Shown here: piece after piece, positions 35,251-49,100 of the stretch | How positions within the stretch are numbered: position 1 is the first letter of the stretch | How the letters are laid out: each line of letters opens with the position of its first letter | Origin: Branchiostoma floridae | Lineage: Eukaryota > Chordata > Leptocardii > Amphioxiformes > Branchiostomatidae | Direction of reading: 5' to 3' | DNA: 64,000 bases | Assembly (NCBI RefSeq): GCF_000003815.2 | Contig: NC_049988.1 | Span: forward strand, 15,453,016-15,517,015 | Notes under the pieces: model-generated | The model's database searches: none | The model's input: the letters and a program-made list of their open reading frames with translations, nothing else | Told to the model about the DNA's origin: nothing | Translations under genes and position numbers: made by a program

Positions 35251-38200
35251 TTAACTTTTAGAGACCTCGTCAAGTTCTTTGAGTACGTCCGCAAACTTTC
35301 GGCGATATTCCAAATCGGGTCTATAAGCCTGCCATGTTTTCGTGTTGTTGTTCTTTCCTACCGTTGACAGGGAACGATTCGCTTTTCCAACAGCTTCTGA
35401 AGTGGTTTCTTTGATGAAACCAACAAGCTGTAAGTCATCCGTGTTTGGATCCTGACTTTCCTCCGCGTACACATCCATAATGATGGTCATGAACATGCTC
35501 AGTAATATGAACTGCATGACAGCCTGGTAGGAGAAGAACATCACAGGACCGAGAATATAGTGGCCATCGACGAGAGCATTGAAATCAAAACTACCTAACA
35601 TCATGGTACACAGGCTGGTCAGACTGGTCAGGATGTTCTTGTAATCTTGGAGTTTGATGCCGAACAGAAGATTCCCCATCTGTGTGAAGGCCATGAGAAT
35701 GATGCCAGCTACGAAGAAGAACTGTAGGACAGGTTTTGAAGACTTCTTGATGGTCGTAGAGAGCGCGTAAACATGTGAGTTGAACCGTAAGAGCCGAATG
35801 AATTTAAGCGTAGCACAACAAATAAGAAATGCTAACAGGTACGTGTAAATTTGAAACCAGTTCACTGCGCTTTTGTAGAGATCAAAAACGGACTCTGAAG
35901 TTTTTCGCTGTTCGGCGGCCTCGTCGATGATGCCCTGTGCGTTGAAGTAGACCCCCAGGGATGAAAACCCGATGCCAATGACGAGAAGTTCTACCCAACT
36001 CCAGAAGTCACTCAGGTATTCGATTGGTCGGGCGAAAAAGCTCTTGGCTGTAATGACATAAGTATTAGATTAGCATCTATGCATATAACAAAAACTATAC
36101 CAATCTACTTGCTCCCTTGTCAAATAAGCCTTATATTTTGTTTTTAAGATGTAAACCCTTTACGAGCCTCTCACGATTTCCCCATTCCCGAAAAGACCGA
36201 AATTTGGTAATTTGACGGTCGTCTTTGCTACTTTCATACAGACGGCCGGTGCCGGTACTGCAGCTTGGGCTCTCATAGGGTTTATCATCCCGGTGTATGT
36301 AATGCGAAAAAATACACAACGCCATGCTTCGAGCCAGAAAACATTTCCTCAAACAGGTCCAGACATCTTCCCATACATTTAGAGTGCCCTTCAAGACCAC
36401 CTAGAATACCAGCTGACATGAAAATGGTTAATTTGTTGGCACCGCGCGAGGAGCCCATGTAACACCACGCTTGCCCGTTGAAGCGCCACCTATATTTGTG
36501 TGCCCATCAGTTTCTGCAGGCAATGTCAGTAGTTTCATGATATATGTCCACATCATCGTCTTTCCATTGGCAAATTTGGCCTTTTCAATTGTTCATCCGT
36601 TTAAATGATATAACAAGGGCATACCAGCGAAATGTAGACTGGTTAATTAATATAAACAGCTGACAGCATTGTGCTGTGTGCCAGAGAAGCAACTTTGATC
36701 CATGTGCCATACCGTTATATATTCAGTGGACCATTAATAAAGTCTACTCACCTTCTTTAAGGGCAAAGAAAAGAATGAAGACCGCAAGCACAGCTCTCAT
36801 CGCAAAAAGCAAGATGGCGTCTTGTTGGATCAGCCTCAAGGTCACGACCTCCACACCCCTGTAGGCAGTTCCCAGGTTGGTAAACTCCACCGCTAGCGAC
36901 ACCACAGAGAACAGGTTCGCGTGTGGGTTGTAGAGGATCAGCTCCACGAAGACGGCGCGGGTTCGCTCGTCCAGCCAGTTGTGTTGCTGTAAGAATTCCG
37001 ACAGCCGCAGACCCGACGTGCGCGTCTTTCCGAGCGGAGTAGAGTAACCACCGGTGAGGTACGTGCCGTGCTGTCCGAAATACGGGAAGCCTGGGGACAG
37101 AGAAGTTATAAGTTAAAGTAGATATATAACTATAGATCGTAACGCTAGTACACCTCAATCATCAGGGTAACCTCAAACTTTTTCTAACGAGTTTGCTCAG
37201 TGCGAGACCATTGACCACTGAAGTACGCTCACTATGGCAGCATCTCTTCTCTAAGTCAGAAACATCTAGCTCGACTAACTGACCCAATAGGCAAAGCAGG
37301 GTTTACGAGGCTGCTTGGGAAATTCCCTACCCCATTTATCTCATTGTATCCGTTGTTTCTAAAAACGCGGTATTCAGGGATATCAGGTCACCGGATGGTG
37401 CAATATCATGAAAGTAGCAATATTTTTATATATTGTAATTTGAAACTACCGTCCATTCATTAAAATGTCCCATATTAACTTTTTCAGAAACAAAGGGTAA
37501 AAGTCATCTCGCGGATAGAGGTGAACTAGCGTTAATATCAGGAAACAGGTGTCCGTCATTGTGTCTTGTGAGAAATGCCAGTCGCCCTTTCCTATGTAGA
37601 TTTCTATAAAGTTTTTAAATGATGGAAGCTGTTTCTTTTCAAAAGGTTTAGAGTTACAAACCCACCTCAAAAGAAAAGCCAAAAACTACATTTACAAACA
37701 AAAACTATTTCAAAATTATGAAAAAAGATGCTTTGATAATTAATGATTTTTGACTTACTGCCGATCAGAGAAGCAAATTTGTACGTCCACGGTGGGTCCT
37801 TTTCTTCCCTTGTTAAGAAGACCGTACAGTTCGCTCCTGTGACCGGGGTACTGACTGTACTGGTACTGACTGTGCTAGTGAGTGGTGGTAATGTCGGGGC
37901 ACATATGACTGTATCCGTACTGTTGATGGTGTCATTATAAGGAATCCATCCCTGAAATTGAAAGCACATTCTTGATACAGAGCAATAAAACAATAAATAT
38001 AGTCAAACCTGTTTTAGCGGCTACCTTTGCATAACAGATACCTAGTCATTGCGAATTTGCGGTCACTTTTTTCGGTCCCTTGCAATTGGATTTTTCCCAT
38101 TGACCTAAGTGTTAAGAAATTGTGGACGCCTGTCTATGGTGGACAACTGTCTATAGTGGTCACCTGTCTATAATGGCAATAATTGTCCATTCTTTGACAG

Positions 38201-41200
38201 GCCGTTATAGACAGGTTTGGCTGCACTAAATTTATTGAAGCAAAGATAGGCTGTAGCAAAAGTGTATACCTTTTTTTCGAAAAGGAGACACCACAAAAGC
38301 AGGAATATGTAACTTCTACTCACCTGGATATAATCGTCCGTGTCCGCCGCCAGTGTAGAGTGCCGCACGGTACATCTTGGTGCAAACTCTTGCATTTTCT
38401 CGGGCGTCTCACAGAGTTGTCCTGATCGAAAAGCAAAACACGAGACAAATTAAAAAAGACTAACATTACTGAGAGATTTAAAACAAAGAAAAACGACGGA
38501 CAACAGCGGCCCATAAATAGTCTCCAGGCAGACGTGTCAGCTGGAGAAAAAATGAACTTGGCCAAACATGGACAAATAAGTTAATATGGGTTTTCAGTCA
38601 GTCTCGCGGCCAGTCAGTTCACACCTAGACCAATTAACTCCTACTAGACTTTTATTCTTAACTTGGCCAAATTCCCGTTTTACTATTCGACCAGGCGGGA
38701 TTCTGGTTGAGACTTACATAAACGCGTCTTGTCTATACACAGGAATGACTACGTGGTATACCTGGTTTCAGCCGCACTTGTCTCAACTGCACGGCCTCTA
38801 AGGGATGAGTTAGCATGTCTGGTAGCACTTTGTCCACTGCCCAATCAGCTTCCCCGTTGTACCACTCTCCTGAACGTGTTGTCGGTATCAGATCACCTTC
38901 AATCCAGCTCCAGAACGATGGAATGTCATTAACCTAGACAGGAACAAGAGATTTATATTTAGTTTTGGTTATGGCCTACATTTTACGTTTCTTTCACGTT
39001 CAATGCTGCGACCACCAATGACGACACCGTCACAATCGTCGAAGTTCGTCGTGCGATGTTGATGCCATAGAATTTTTAAGCAGGCTGTGACAAAAACAAC
39101 CGACCGTGAAGGAATTATATGTGACGTCAACTATGGCCCCTGACTCTTTACCCCCTCCCCAAAACTTAACTATTCCATAACCTTTGCTTTTGTTAATAGT
39201 TTTTTCCAGCTGGGAAATGACTAACAAAGTCCTTTGCACACAACCAATTCTCCTGTCAACGTTTCGCCATTTTAACACTGGTATGTGTTGTTATCGCATT
39301 TTCTATGATTGCATGTGTGTCTATGACCACGTACAAACAGAATTAAGCTAGCCAGTTTCTGTTTTACTTACCTCAGAGAAGTCTCCTTCCACGATCTGTT
39401 CCTTGACGTTCTGTGTCATGTAGAAGGCCAGCGGGCTCCGTTCTTGGTACGCCGTGAGCATGATCACCGTCACGAACAGGCCGAACACGAGCACCTCCAG
39501 CACAGCCGCACGGCGTTTGCGTTTCTCTGCGCTCCTGGCTCTTGCTTCGGCTAGGACAGATTCGTCTGGTGGTAGCGTGGACCGCTCTTCATCTGGAGAC
39601 TGATATAATGGATAAATGTTTAGTTATATCACATAGCGTTTTAATATAACGCCCTACTATATGTTTTGTACCTTGTACGTGTAGTGATATAGGTTGATAG
39701 ATTTATTAGGACTTAATGTAATCTGTATTTCTGCTATATTTTATCCGACCCTTACCTCACTCATGACCTCAATGACAATGAAAAGCGGCCTACTGGCCGA
39801 TTTGAGCTTCTAATGAATAAATAATGGTTCAAACAAACAAACAAACAAAACTAACAAAGCAAAACAAATTACATACACTTCGTTTGCAATGAACTACTTA
39901 TGAAATTTTTTGGTCGCTCAATGATTGCTCAAAGTTCGCTCCAGCGGAAAATGACTGTATAAAAAAAAGCATTATTCAATACAAAAAGGAATTGAAGTTC
40001 ACATGTACCATCATTGGCAATTGGTTTAAAATATCACAATGGTTAGAGCTCTAGGCATACCTTGGTGTTTGTACCATACGCTGCCGCACGGTTTGTTCCG
40101 ATATACCGCATCCAGACTGTGGCACTTGTCCAGACCTTCTTTTGTGTTGGCGACTCGCCCTGTTGGTGTATCATTAAAGATATTGCCACATTACAATTAC
40201 AGAGAGAGTAGAGGATTCTAAACGTATCCAATTTAGAAATTGCTAGACTAATAAGGAGAAGATTGCAGATTTACTACCCTTACATGACCTTAAGTCATAG
40301 CTAGCTTTCGTTCTAAGATAATAAAACGTTCGATGTGACGTCGACGGTTCTTACCTGAGGATCGTTGTAAATGTATTCCTCGTCGTCTTCTGTGGGTGCT
40401 GGAGCGGGGTCTTCGTCTTCCACAGGTTTCTACGGTTTAGAATAAAATTCACAAAAAGTTAAAATCAATTTCATGCCCAGTTGCCGCAATATTATAATGC
40501 AGTACATTTTGTATTAGCTAGTAGCAGTAATGTAACTAAAAGGTTATCTTTTCTTTTACAGCCCGAATGCAATTTATACTCAAAGACGAACATTTCTCTT
40601 TCATTTTATTTGCTTATTAAACAAGACTGGTAATAAAAATATTATTGCCATGACGACGATTGAGGGGAACAACAATCAGAAATAGACTGGAACTTCCCTG
40701 TCGCACTATCCCTGGCACAATATACGAGCCCACCTGTAACATAAACCTACAGCCAGCAGAAATGTATTGTCCCTGGTACAGCACAATGGTCTGCCACTAA
40801 CCTAAACCTACAGCTGAGCACTACAGTGTGTGTATGATAACCATTTGGATGCCATCATTCAAGATCATGACCTCTATATGAAGTATTTCCTGTCTGCCTG
40901 TGGCGTATGGCTTGAACAAGCTCTAGAAAAGAAAATGTATCCTTCATAACATAACATAACATAACAACCAAGACAACGTGATCCATTGTGCAGAGTTTCC
41001 CTGTTTTCCTGTTTCAAAGGACAAATTCCTCCAGGGAGCCAGCGTGACCTACATTCCACCATTGCATACCAGAGATACATCTGGAACAGATGGGGGGGGG
41101 GGGGGATGCATACCCAGCATACTGCATCCCTGTGGAAAAATTCCTGTGCAATTCCTAGAATTTTTGCAGACTGAACGCAATATATATCACTTGATGACTC

Positions 41201-44200
41201 CCCTGAGGCGTCGTCAAAAACAATACACAGGTAGAAATGGGGTATCGTACAACGCACAACATTGTTCGACATCAAACACATTATTTAGGGGATATTCAGA
41301 CATTAAATGGAGGTGTATACCTCAGCCCCCTTTAAGATAATTTACACTGTATATGTTTTGAGAAAATAAACCAATCACAATGAGAAGTTCTCTACCTTGA
41401 TCAGTAAAGCGAACAGCATCGCGACCAACATCAGCTTGAAGGGTTGCACCAGAAACAGGTCGGTTACAAATGACGTCACGAAGGTGAAAACCCAGGCCTC
41501 AGCTTTCGCCTTGCCGAAGCTCAGCGTGTACAGAACTGTGAAGAAGGCGGCCACGAAACTGGCGGCCCACACCAGCAGCCAACCTGGGCATATACAGTTG
41601 GTCATTAAAGTAATAATAGGTCTTCTAAAGACTATTGGATTCAACTGGATTTCATGCAAACTTATATGACAGTATTGTCTTTACTTCAACCACCAGGAAG
41701 TGTCTCCTTGTCTGTGACTGTGTCTCTTTTCCCTTTCAGAGTATCTATCTACACGCGTGAGTGAGTGTGTGTGTGTTTGTGTGTATTCGTGTGTGTGTGT
41801 TTCTGAGTTTGTGAGTGCGTGTGTGCTTGCTTGTGTGTGTGTGAGAGAGTGTGTGTGTTTGTGTGCGACAGCGTGTGTTTGTGAGTGCGTCTGTGCGCTT
41901 GTGTGTGTGTGTGTGTGTGTGTTATCCGGTGAATAAATATTGCCTCTTTCCTGTACATTCTTTAAGATCACTGGTGGCAGTATATAACGAATGAAGATTT
42001 TATAATTCCAAAGAAAGATAGCAAAACTTCTACTGCTCACCTACGAACACAGCCCACCAAGGAAGAGACGACTTCTTTGGCTCGTCGTTGTCTTTGTCCT
42101 CTTTCTTAGAACTTCCTTCAACATCTTGATCCAAGGTTGACTGGAGGACGCTGAGCTTGTTGTCAGTCGAACTGTTACCAAGGATTGATTTTTCTTTTGC
42201 GTACCAAAATGATGGCGTGTCTGGGTTGTTGGAGGTAAATGTTTTCTTCCCCCTAGGTTTCTGCTGTAACAGTTTCAAAAAACGACTGTCTGTCTCCGAG
42301 TCCATCTTCTTGCTGCTGCTCTTTTTCGGCGCTCTTGCTCCCGAGTTGCGGAAGAGAAAGACGATGAGGAGGTTGACTGGAAGGATGATGACTGCACTCT
42401 GTATGCCGATCATCAGCTGGGAGGAAAGAAAGTATTGAATAATTAAGAATATTGTAAACTACAGAAATGATACTTGGTAAAGAGGTACCATGATTTGATA
42501 CAGTCACATTTCCAACCAGGTCTGGCTGGGAAGATTTCAGATCCGAAACGTATGACATAAAAGACAAAAAAATCAGATTAGTCATGAGCATAATTTGCAT
42601 ATATCACTGGATAAAATCTTTTATCTTTAGTTTCTGAAAACATCCCGACCGGTCTCTGGTTTGGAAATGAGACCGTAGCATAAGACAGGTTTGGTAAACG
42701 ACAGATTGCAAAGGCATCACAAAAAGGGAAATCATTTGGAAATGTTGTATGAAGCCACATTATGCTGTTAGTATTCTTCATTAATACCTGAGGTAGAGAG
42801 ATCGGAGGATCAATCTCCAAACCAGCTATCCTGAGTGGCTCGGGAGGATCGAAGTCGTCCCCGCGGCCGAAGAACATGATGTTGGTGAGCATGGTGCTGT
42901 AGAGCAGCGTCAGGCAACAGGACAGGCGCTGGACACGGGTGAACGGGCTCCGGGCAGGGCGGCCGGCAACGGAGAACCACAGGTGGCCATCGTTCATGTC
43001 CCTGTTTGGCAGTGCATGTACAGGTTAGTGTTTGGCTTGAAAAATCATCTTTACTTACATTAACATGCACACACAGAGTATATCTACATCTACAATGTAG
43101 ATTGTGCAGTTCATGTTTTGAAGCCAATAAGGTTGCCAATAAACGTGTTCAAGGATCCAGCTGCGCATGCACAGGTCAAAGGTGAACGCCCCTTAGACGT
43201 AAACAAAACACGTCTGGACATTGTTATGCAAATACATCCGGGCATGTGGAAAAGCATGGTCGAGACAATAACTAATTACAAGCTTACGTCAGTGGCATTA
43301 ACTTTTGACCTGCACATGCACAGTTGGATTCGTAAACCTGTTTACTACAGTTCATTACCTTGAGCTTTTTGCAAAGAACACGTTGCGGAATTTGGTCATT
43401 TCCTCCTCCCCTGCTGTAGGGATGAGCCGCTCTATCTTTCCATCGTCTTCGTCAACGGCGAGCCACCTAAATGTTCAAACAGAAAATAGTTATCTTGATG
43501 ACACACGCACGCATTCATTCCGGTGATTCAATATTGATGTAAATAGTGTTCATGGGTAATTATATATTTAACTCACTCGCTTCACTCACGGCCCGTAACC
43601 TCAGTGGTCGTTTCAATATTTAACATTTTAAAATAATTGGAGACTATTTCAAAGTCGATCTCACGATGTAGCCTCCTTGCATTATCTTATAAATGTATAT
43701 AGATAATCGATCAGACATCTATCGCTGCCAGGGGCAAAATATTGGCCCCCTTATACCGAGAGGGTTCGGTCATCAGACGGGTCACGTCCACTAGGGAGTG
43801 ATTAAGCCGGGATAACATTGACTTTGGTTGTTAGAAACATTCGGTTCTAGAGTACAGACTATACCATTGCCAAGAGCAATTCAAATTTCGTACCTGTTAC
43901 TGAGGAAATATGTCGTCTGATTTGTTCCCCTGTTGACAACAACAATCTGACCGAGGTACCTGTAACAAAAATGCGCAAATTAGGGGAAACAGTGCTAGCA
44001 ATAGGGCTGAAAAATTCAACATCATTGAATTGTTTGTACAGGAAGTCCTTCAGAACATAATAAATGTACCCATAGTCTTTGAGGAAGTAAGATCTACTGG
44101 GTCTTCGTGGGCTTAGTGTCGGAAGGTGGAGACCATATGCATCTGCGCCCTTCTACCTCCTCAACCGAAAGTCGGATACCCATTTACTCCAGGGCAGAGT

Positions 44201-46065
44201 GAGGGAAATCGTGTTAAGGCCCCTTTTCCACTAGACAGCGATCGCGCTGCGCTCTCACTGCGACCTTCAACGGATGTGTGTAACCTTCGCGTTCAAGCTG
44301 GATGTATCATACCAGAATGTAAGTGTGACCGAAGAGACCAAAAAACAACAACACGCAAAACGTGAAAATCTTCGTTTGTTTTTCTCTACAATTCGTTAAG
44401 CGATCTGTCAAATTTTAGGTCGCAGAGAGAGCGCCGCGAGAATGCCGTCCTAGTGGAAAGGGGGTATTAGTGCCTTTCCCATTAGGGCATAGCAAAGATT
44501 TTGAACTCACCACGATGGGCTGTACCCAGCGTTGTTGTGCCACACCCGCATGTGAGTCATGACACCTAGCGGATCTTCCGTGGACACCAGGAAGGAGTCC
44601 ACACTGCCCTGCTGGAACAGAACCCGGTTGTCGTCCCTCAGTGTAAGGGGAGCGCTCTCGTAATGGATGCCGTATAGCACCAAGGTGATCTGAAATGAAA
44701 TGTAATACAAAGACGATGTCATATTTGTAACTCCAATGTAGACTGTTAAAATCTGAAATCTGACAAGTCCTCAAACATGAAGTCTTACACCTCCTCAAAC
44801 ATGGGACCCCCGGCCTATTTACGTCATTTCCGAAAGACGAATGCAATCCCATACAACTTGTCCGAGCTGAGCCGACCCTGGGATCGAACTCAGGCCCACA
44901 GATCCACGGAATGGGATATGCTGCATATAACTAACATCGCTAACATTTTTCACATTGAACGTTTGGAAATGATATTTGTTGCCAATGCCTTTTCCCTCGG
45001 CGGAATTTTTACAATATTTGTAACTCAATCGCAGGATCGACTCCGCACCAGAAGCGTCGCCAAAAAAGGGCCTCACCTCTGCGGTAGTCCCAGCGTTGCC
45101 CCGGAAACCGGTGTATACAGTGATGACGTATTGACACTCCCTGCGAGGGTTCAGCTTGTGACCAGGAAGTAGTGCCACTCCGGCCTTTGAGCAAGGATAG
45201 ATATGTGTCAATCAAAGTAATAAAAAGACACATTGTCATGTTTGTGGAACATTTCAAATGATTAAGTCAGTTAAACAATATCTTTGCCTAACTGTGCAAG
45301 AAATCTAGAAGGAATAAAACATTAGTGTGACAAATCCCAGATGCTTTGTCCTTTGGATGGCAATGTTGTAAAAACGGTGTCCATTGTGTTTGCCATGGGT
45401 GCCTTTTGCAATTTCTATCTATTTAAGTTAGCATATAATCTAAAAGCATGATTGTGCAAAACTTTATCCAATGGTAAATGCGTAAAACATAGCCTTGCTA
45501 CTCTTGATATTCTTGTCAGTGTCTAGAGTTAGAACATATAGACTGAATTCAGCTTTAGATCTGCCTGACCATAGCAATATCTTTCCTGTCAGTCTTCCTT
45601 GCCCAGACGATGCCCATCAGATATCCGCTGAACACTGCCAGCACCAGGATGAGGCCTATCGGGTTCTCCAGGATGTTGGCCTTCAAAGCGTCCTGGATGT
45701 TGAGCGGGTTCGGCGCTACAAACCCGGCAAACTTGGTCAGGTGGGTGCACTGGCAGTGGATGTGGGTGATGTTCGACATCAAACCCACCTGGCGTGAAAG
45801 AAATGAACGGTAAGTAAAATTTGGTCTCTTCAATATTTTTGTTGGGAAACCAAATGAATATTAAGATATTATGGACAACATCTTTATAATGGGATACGGA
45901 AAAGAAGCTTGATCTCAAGAGCTCTAGTTGCAAAGAGCGACTACACAGGTTGAGCGTACAAAGTAGACGAGAGTGTATAAAAGTTAGTTAGGTTTTCTCG
46001 AAACTAAGCTAAATAGTTTAAAGCTATCACATCGGAATGTCGATCACATCAAACCACAAGCACAC

Positions 46066-46106
<41 letters not shown>

Positions 46107-49100
46107 AACACAAACACATGCACACGCACACGCATGCACGCAACACACACACACACACACACACAAAATTTTCTAACTCAAAAGAACAGACGTGAACTTA
46201 CGTTACAGCCGTCTCTCTGCCACAGGTGGGTACTGTTTTCTTCAAAGTAGACACAAGCCGTCTCAAAGGCGTACAGGGTGAAATTAACGATTTCACCGCT
46301 GCCAAGGTCCTGGTCCGTGCCAAACTGAACTCCTGCCATACAAAATATAATGAAATGTATACTATCAACAATTTAAAACATTCTGTTGCGATACCGAAAA
46401 TGATTATTGACCGCCATTAGGTCACTCTACATGTCTGTGTTGTGTGTTGGTCGTATACATTTTGCGTTATTTACAGAAATGAAGCTACAAGTAGTAGTAC
46501 TCTTATATACAAAAATCTGTTCTCTTCAACAAAAAAGGAACAAAATTGGCCAGCACGGGGGTCGAACCCGCGACCTTCGCGTTATCAGCACGACGCTCTA
46601 ACCAACTGAGCTAACCGGCCTGCCCATGTTATAATAATTCATAAGCTTGTCATTCTAATGTAGTTCTGTATAGCCGTAGCCTATGTTGCAGCATTGATGC
46701 AGGATTTTATCATGACAGTCAATTTTGACCAACGCAGGCCAAATAGCATGGCTTGAGAACTATAGATTATTTATTTATTTATTGGAATCTGACCTACCGA
46801 TGAAGTACTCTGTCTTGTTCTCCACATCAAAGTCTGTGATGTCCACCTCCTCCTCCGGCAGCAGCCACTGGTAGGCGCTGGACACCAGTGATGTGTCATT
46901 GATCCACGGGATGGAGAAGAGCTGGTCCTCCGGAACCGGCAGGGTGGCTGTCCAGTCGTACGTGTCTGGGGTTGGTGGCTCGTGTTTGCTCAGCCAGAGG
47001 GTGACGTCATGCGGGAACAGGGTGCTGTTGAAATCTACACTGAAGCTCATGGCTGACAGGTTTCTCTTGGCATAGAACTGGAAAACCTGAAATTACAGAT
47101 GAACTTTTTGTTACTGCCTATCATTAGCTGGAGCGGAAGAGTGTAGTGTTGACACGAGAAGAAGGAGAAGCTGCCGATGACAGAATAGCTAACGGATATT
47201 ATTTTGCTATGAAAGTGGCTGTTGGGGCCACTAGGCGGACTGTGAAATTTTAGAATTATCCAAAATATGGGCAGCATTTATCAGAGAACTTGGCCTGTCA
47301 TCGGAGTAGAGTGCCGCCGTGGATTGCAACTGTATGGCCTGCTTACTTCTCTGGCCAATTTCCTCACAGTACTTAGCTTACAAAGGATGGTGGATGATTT
47401 ATGTAAATCAAGCCTTGTCATTGTTTGCATTGTTTTCGAGAATCGAGAGATGAAACCCACCGATATGTTACCAAGCGGCGCAGACGCAGTGAAGATGTAC
47501 ATCAGATCGTCCAGGCTCTTGTTCTCCCTCCGTGTCAGGATGTCTAACGGCTCGTCCAGCTCGGACACAGGAACCGTCAGGTTGCCGCACTTCACGGCAA
47601 GGCCGGTAACGTCAGATTTGATCATTCGCGAATTGTTCGAATATTCGAACGGGTTGAAATTTGACTCCAGAAACTGTAATTGCAAACGACATTGGATACG
47701 TTAGCAAGAGACATTAGTCATATGAGGATCAGTCATCTATCTTAGAAACCTTTTCTTTGAAATTAGATTTCAGGAACTGGAAACACAAACAAGATTGGGT
47801 ACATTAGCAAGATACATTATATCAGTTAAAACTCTAGTTTGTGATCTCAATCGAATTAGTTTTAACGGAATATACTTTACTCTCATAATATTCATTGACG
47901 CACTCTATATTATGCATGACGAAATTGTTGTAGAATTACATTTTGATCACTTGATTACAAAGCATCTCTTCCAAAGAGAATCAACCTCCTTTGTCGATGT
48001 CTAAATACTTCTATCCATATGTTTTATGAGATAGTTGAAGACAATTAGAGTTCAGTTTGAGTACTGACCTAGATGGATTGATCTGGTGTTTGCTCTTTCA
48101 ACTGGTTACACAACTATGTTCCGAAAACCCGTAATAAAGACAAGGGGTATCGAAACGCAGGGGTGTCGGAACGTAAAACGGGTTTCGTAATAAATACGGC
48201 CGGAACATAACCTTTGGAAATCCCCTTGTAGCTACATCCGAAGACGATGAAAGAAGCAAACAGCCCGGCCGGGCCCCGGGCAGGAAATGTGACGTAGGCC
48301 TAATTTGGGGGTATAGGAACGTAGGAGTGTCGGAACCTTGCAGCTTCATCCTAACACGATGAAAGAATACGTTTACCTGCACCCCGACCTCTCCGTCAGG
48401 ACATCCATCGGGAAGCAGGGACGAGAAGGACGGCACGCGGACCAGGGAGTCGCTCTGGCCGCCCACCGTGTACACCTTCTCCGAACCATCGCCGGGGTCT
48501 TCCCGTTTGATTCTCACGTGCATCTGTCAAAAGAGGGAATATCAAATGTCTTAATGTCCCTGTTGAATAAGACTTCGGTGTTTCCAGTACGTCTACATGA
48601 CAAGAGTTAAGGTGGACTCTCAATGCACTTGGGGCACCGATGCGGCACTGCGGGGTTCGTTCACTGAGGCACTGTTTTGTTATTTTCGCGATTTTTAATC
48701 ATTTAGATATTGCGTAATACGTAAAAGTATGACTTAGAAGACAACAAAATACACAAAATGGAAGAAAATTCATTCTTTATCTCTGAAATTCCTTGAGTCA
48801 TCTACGAACCCCGCAGTACCACACCGGTGCCCCAAGTGCAGTGAGAGCCCACCTTAAGATACCATAAGAACAGACAAAAAGTCAGACAGTCAGACGCCCA
48901 GACTCTGCCTAAAGTATAACCTCTATATATCATGGAGTTACAACTACCATGACCTTATTGGCTGAGACAACATACCGTAGACATGTAAACATCCGCAAAT
49001 AGGTCGTCCTCGTCGTAGCCTGGCATCATGTTGGTCAGATAAATGTCGTCAAGAACATCTAAGGCTTCGAAGTTCCTTGTCGTGGCCTCCTTGTTCTGTA

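Noticed and set aside
40874-41340. 135-aa minus and 120-aa plus frames overlapping a G-run
   Set aside because: They lie in polycystin intron 30 around a poly-G tract, lack domains and conserved splice context.
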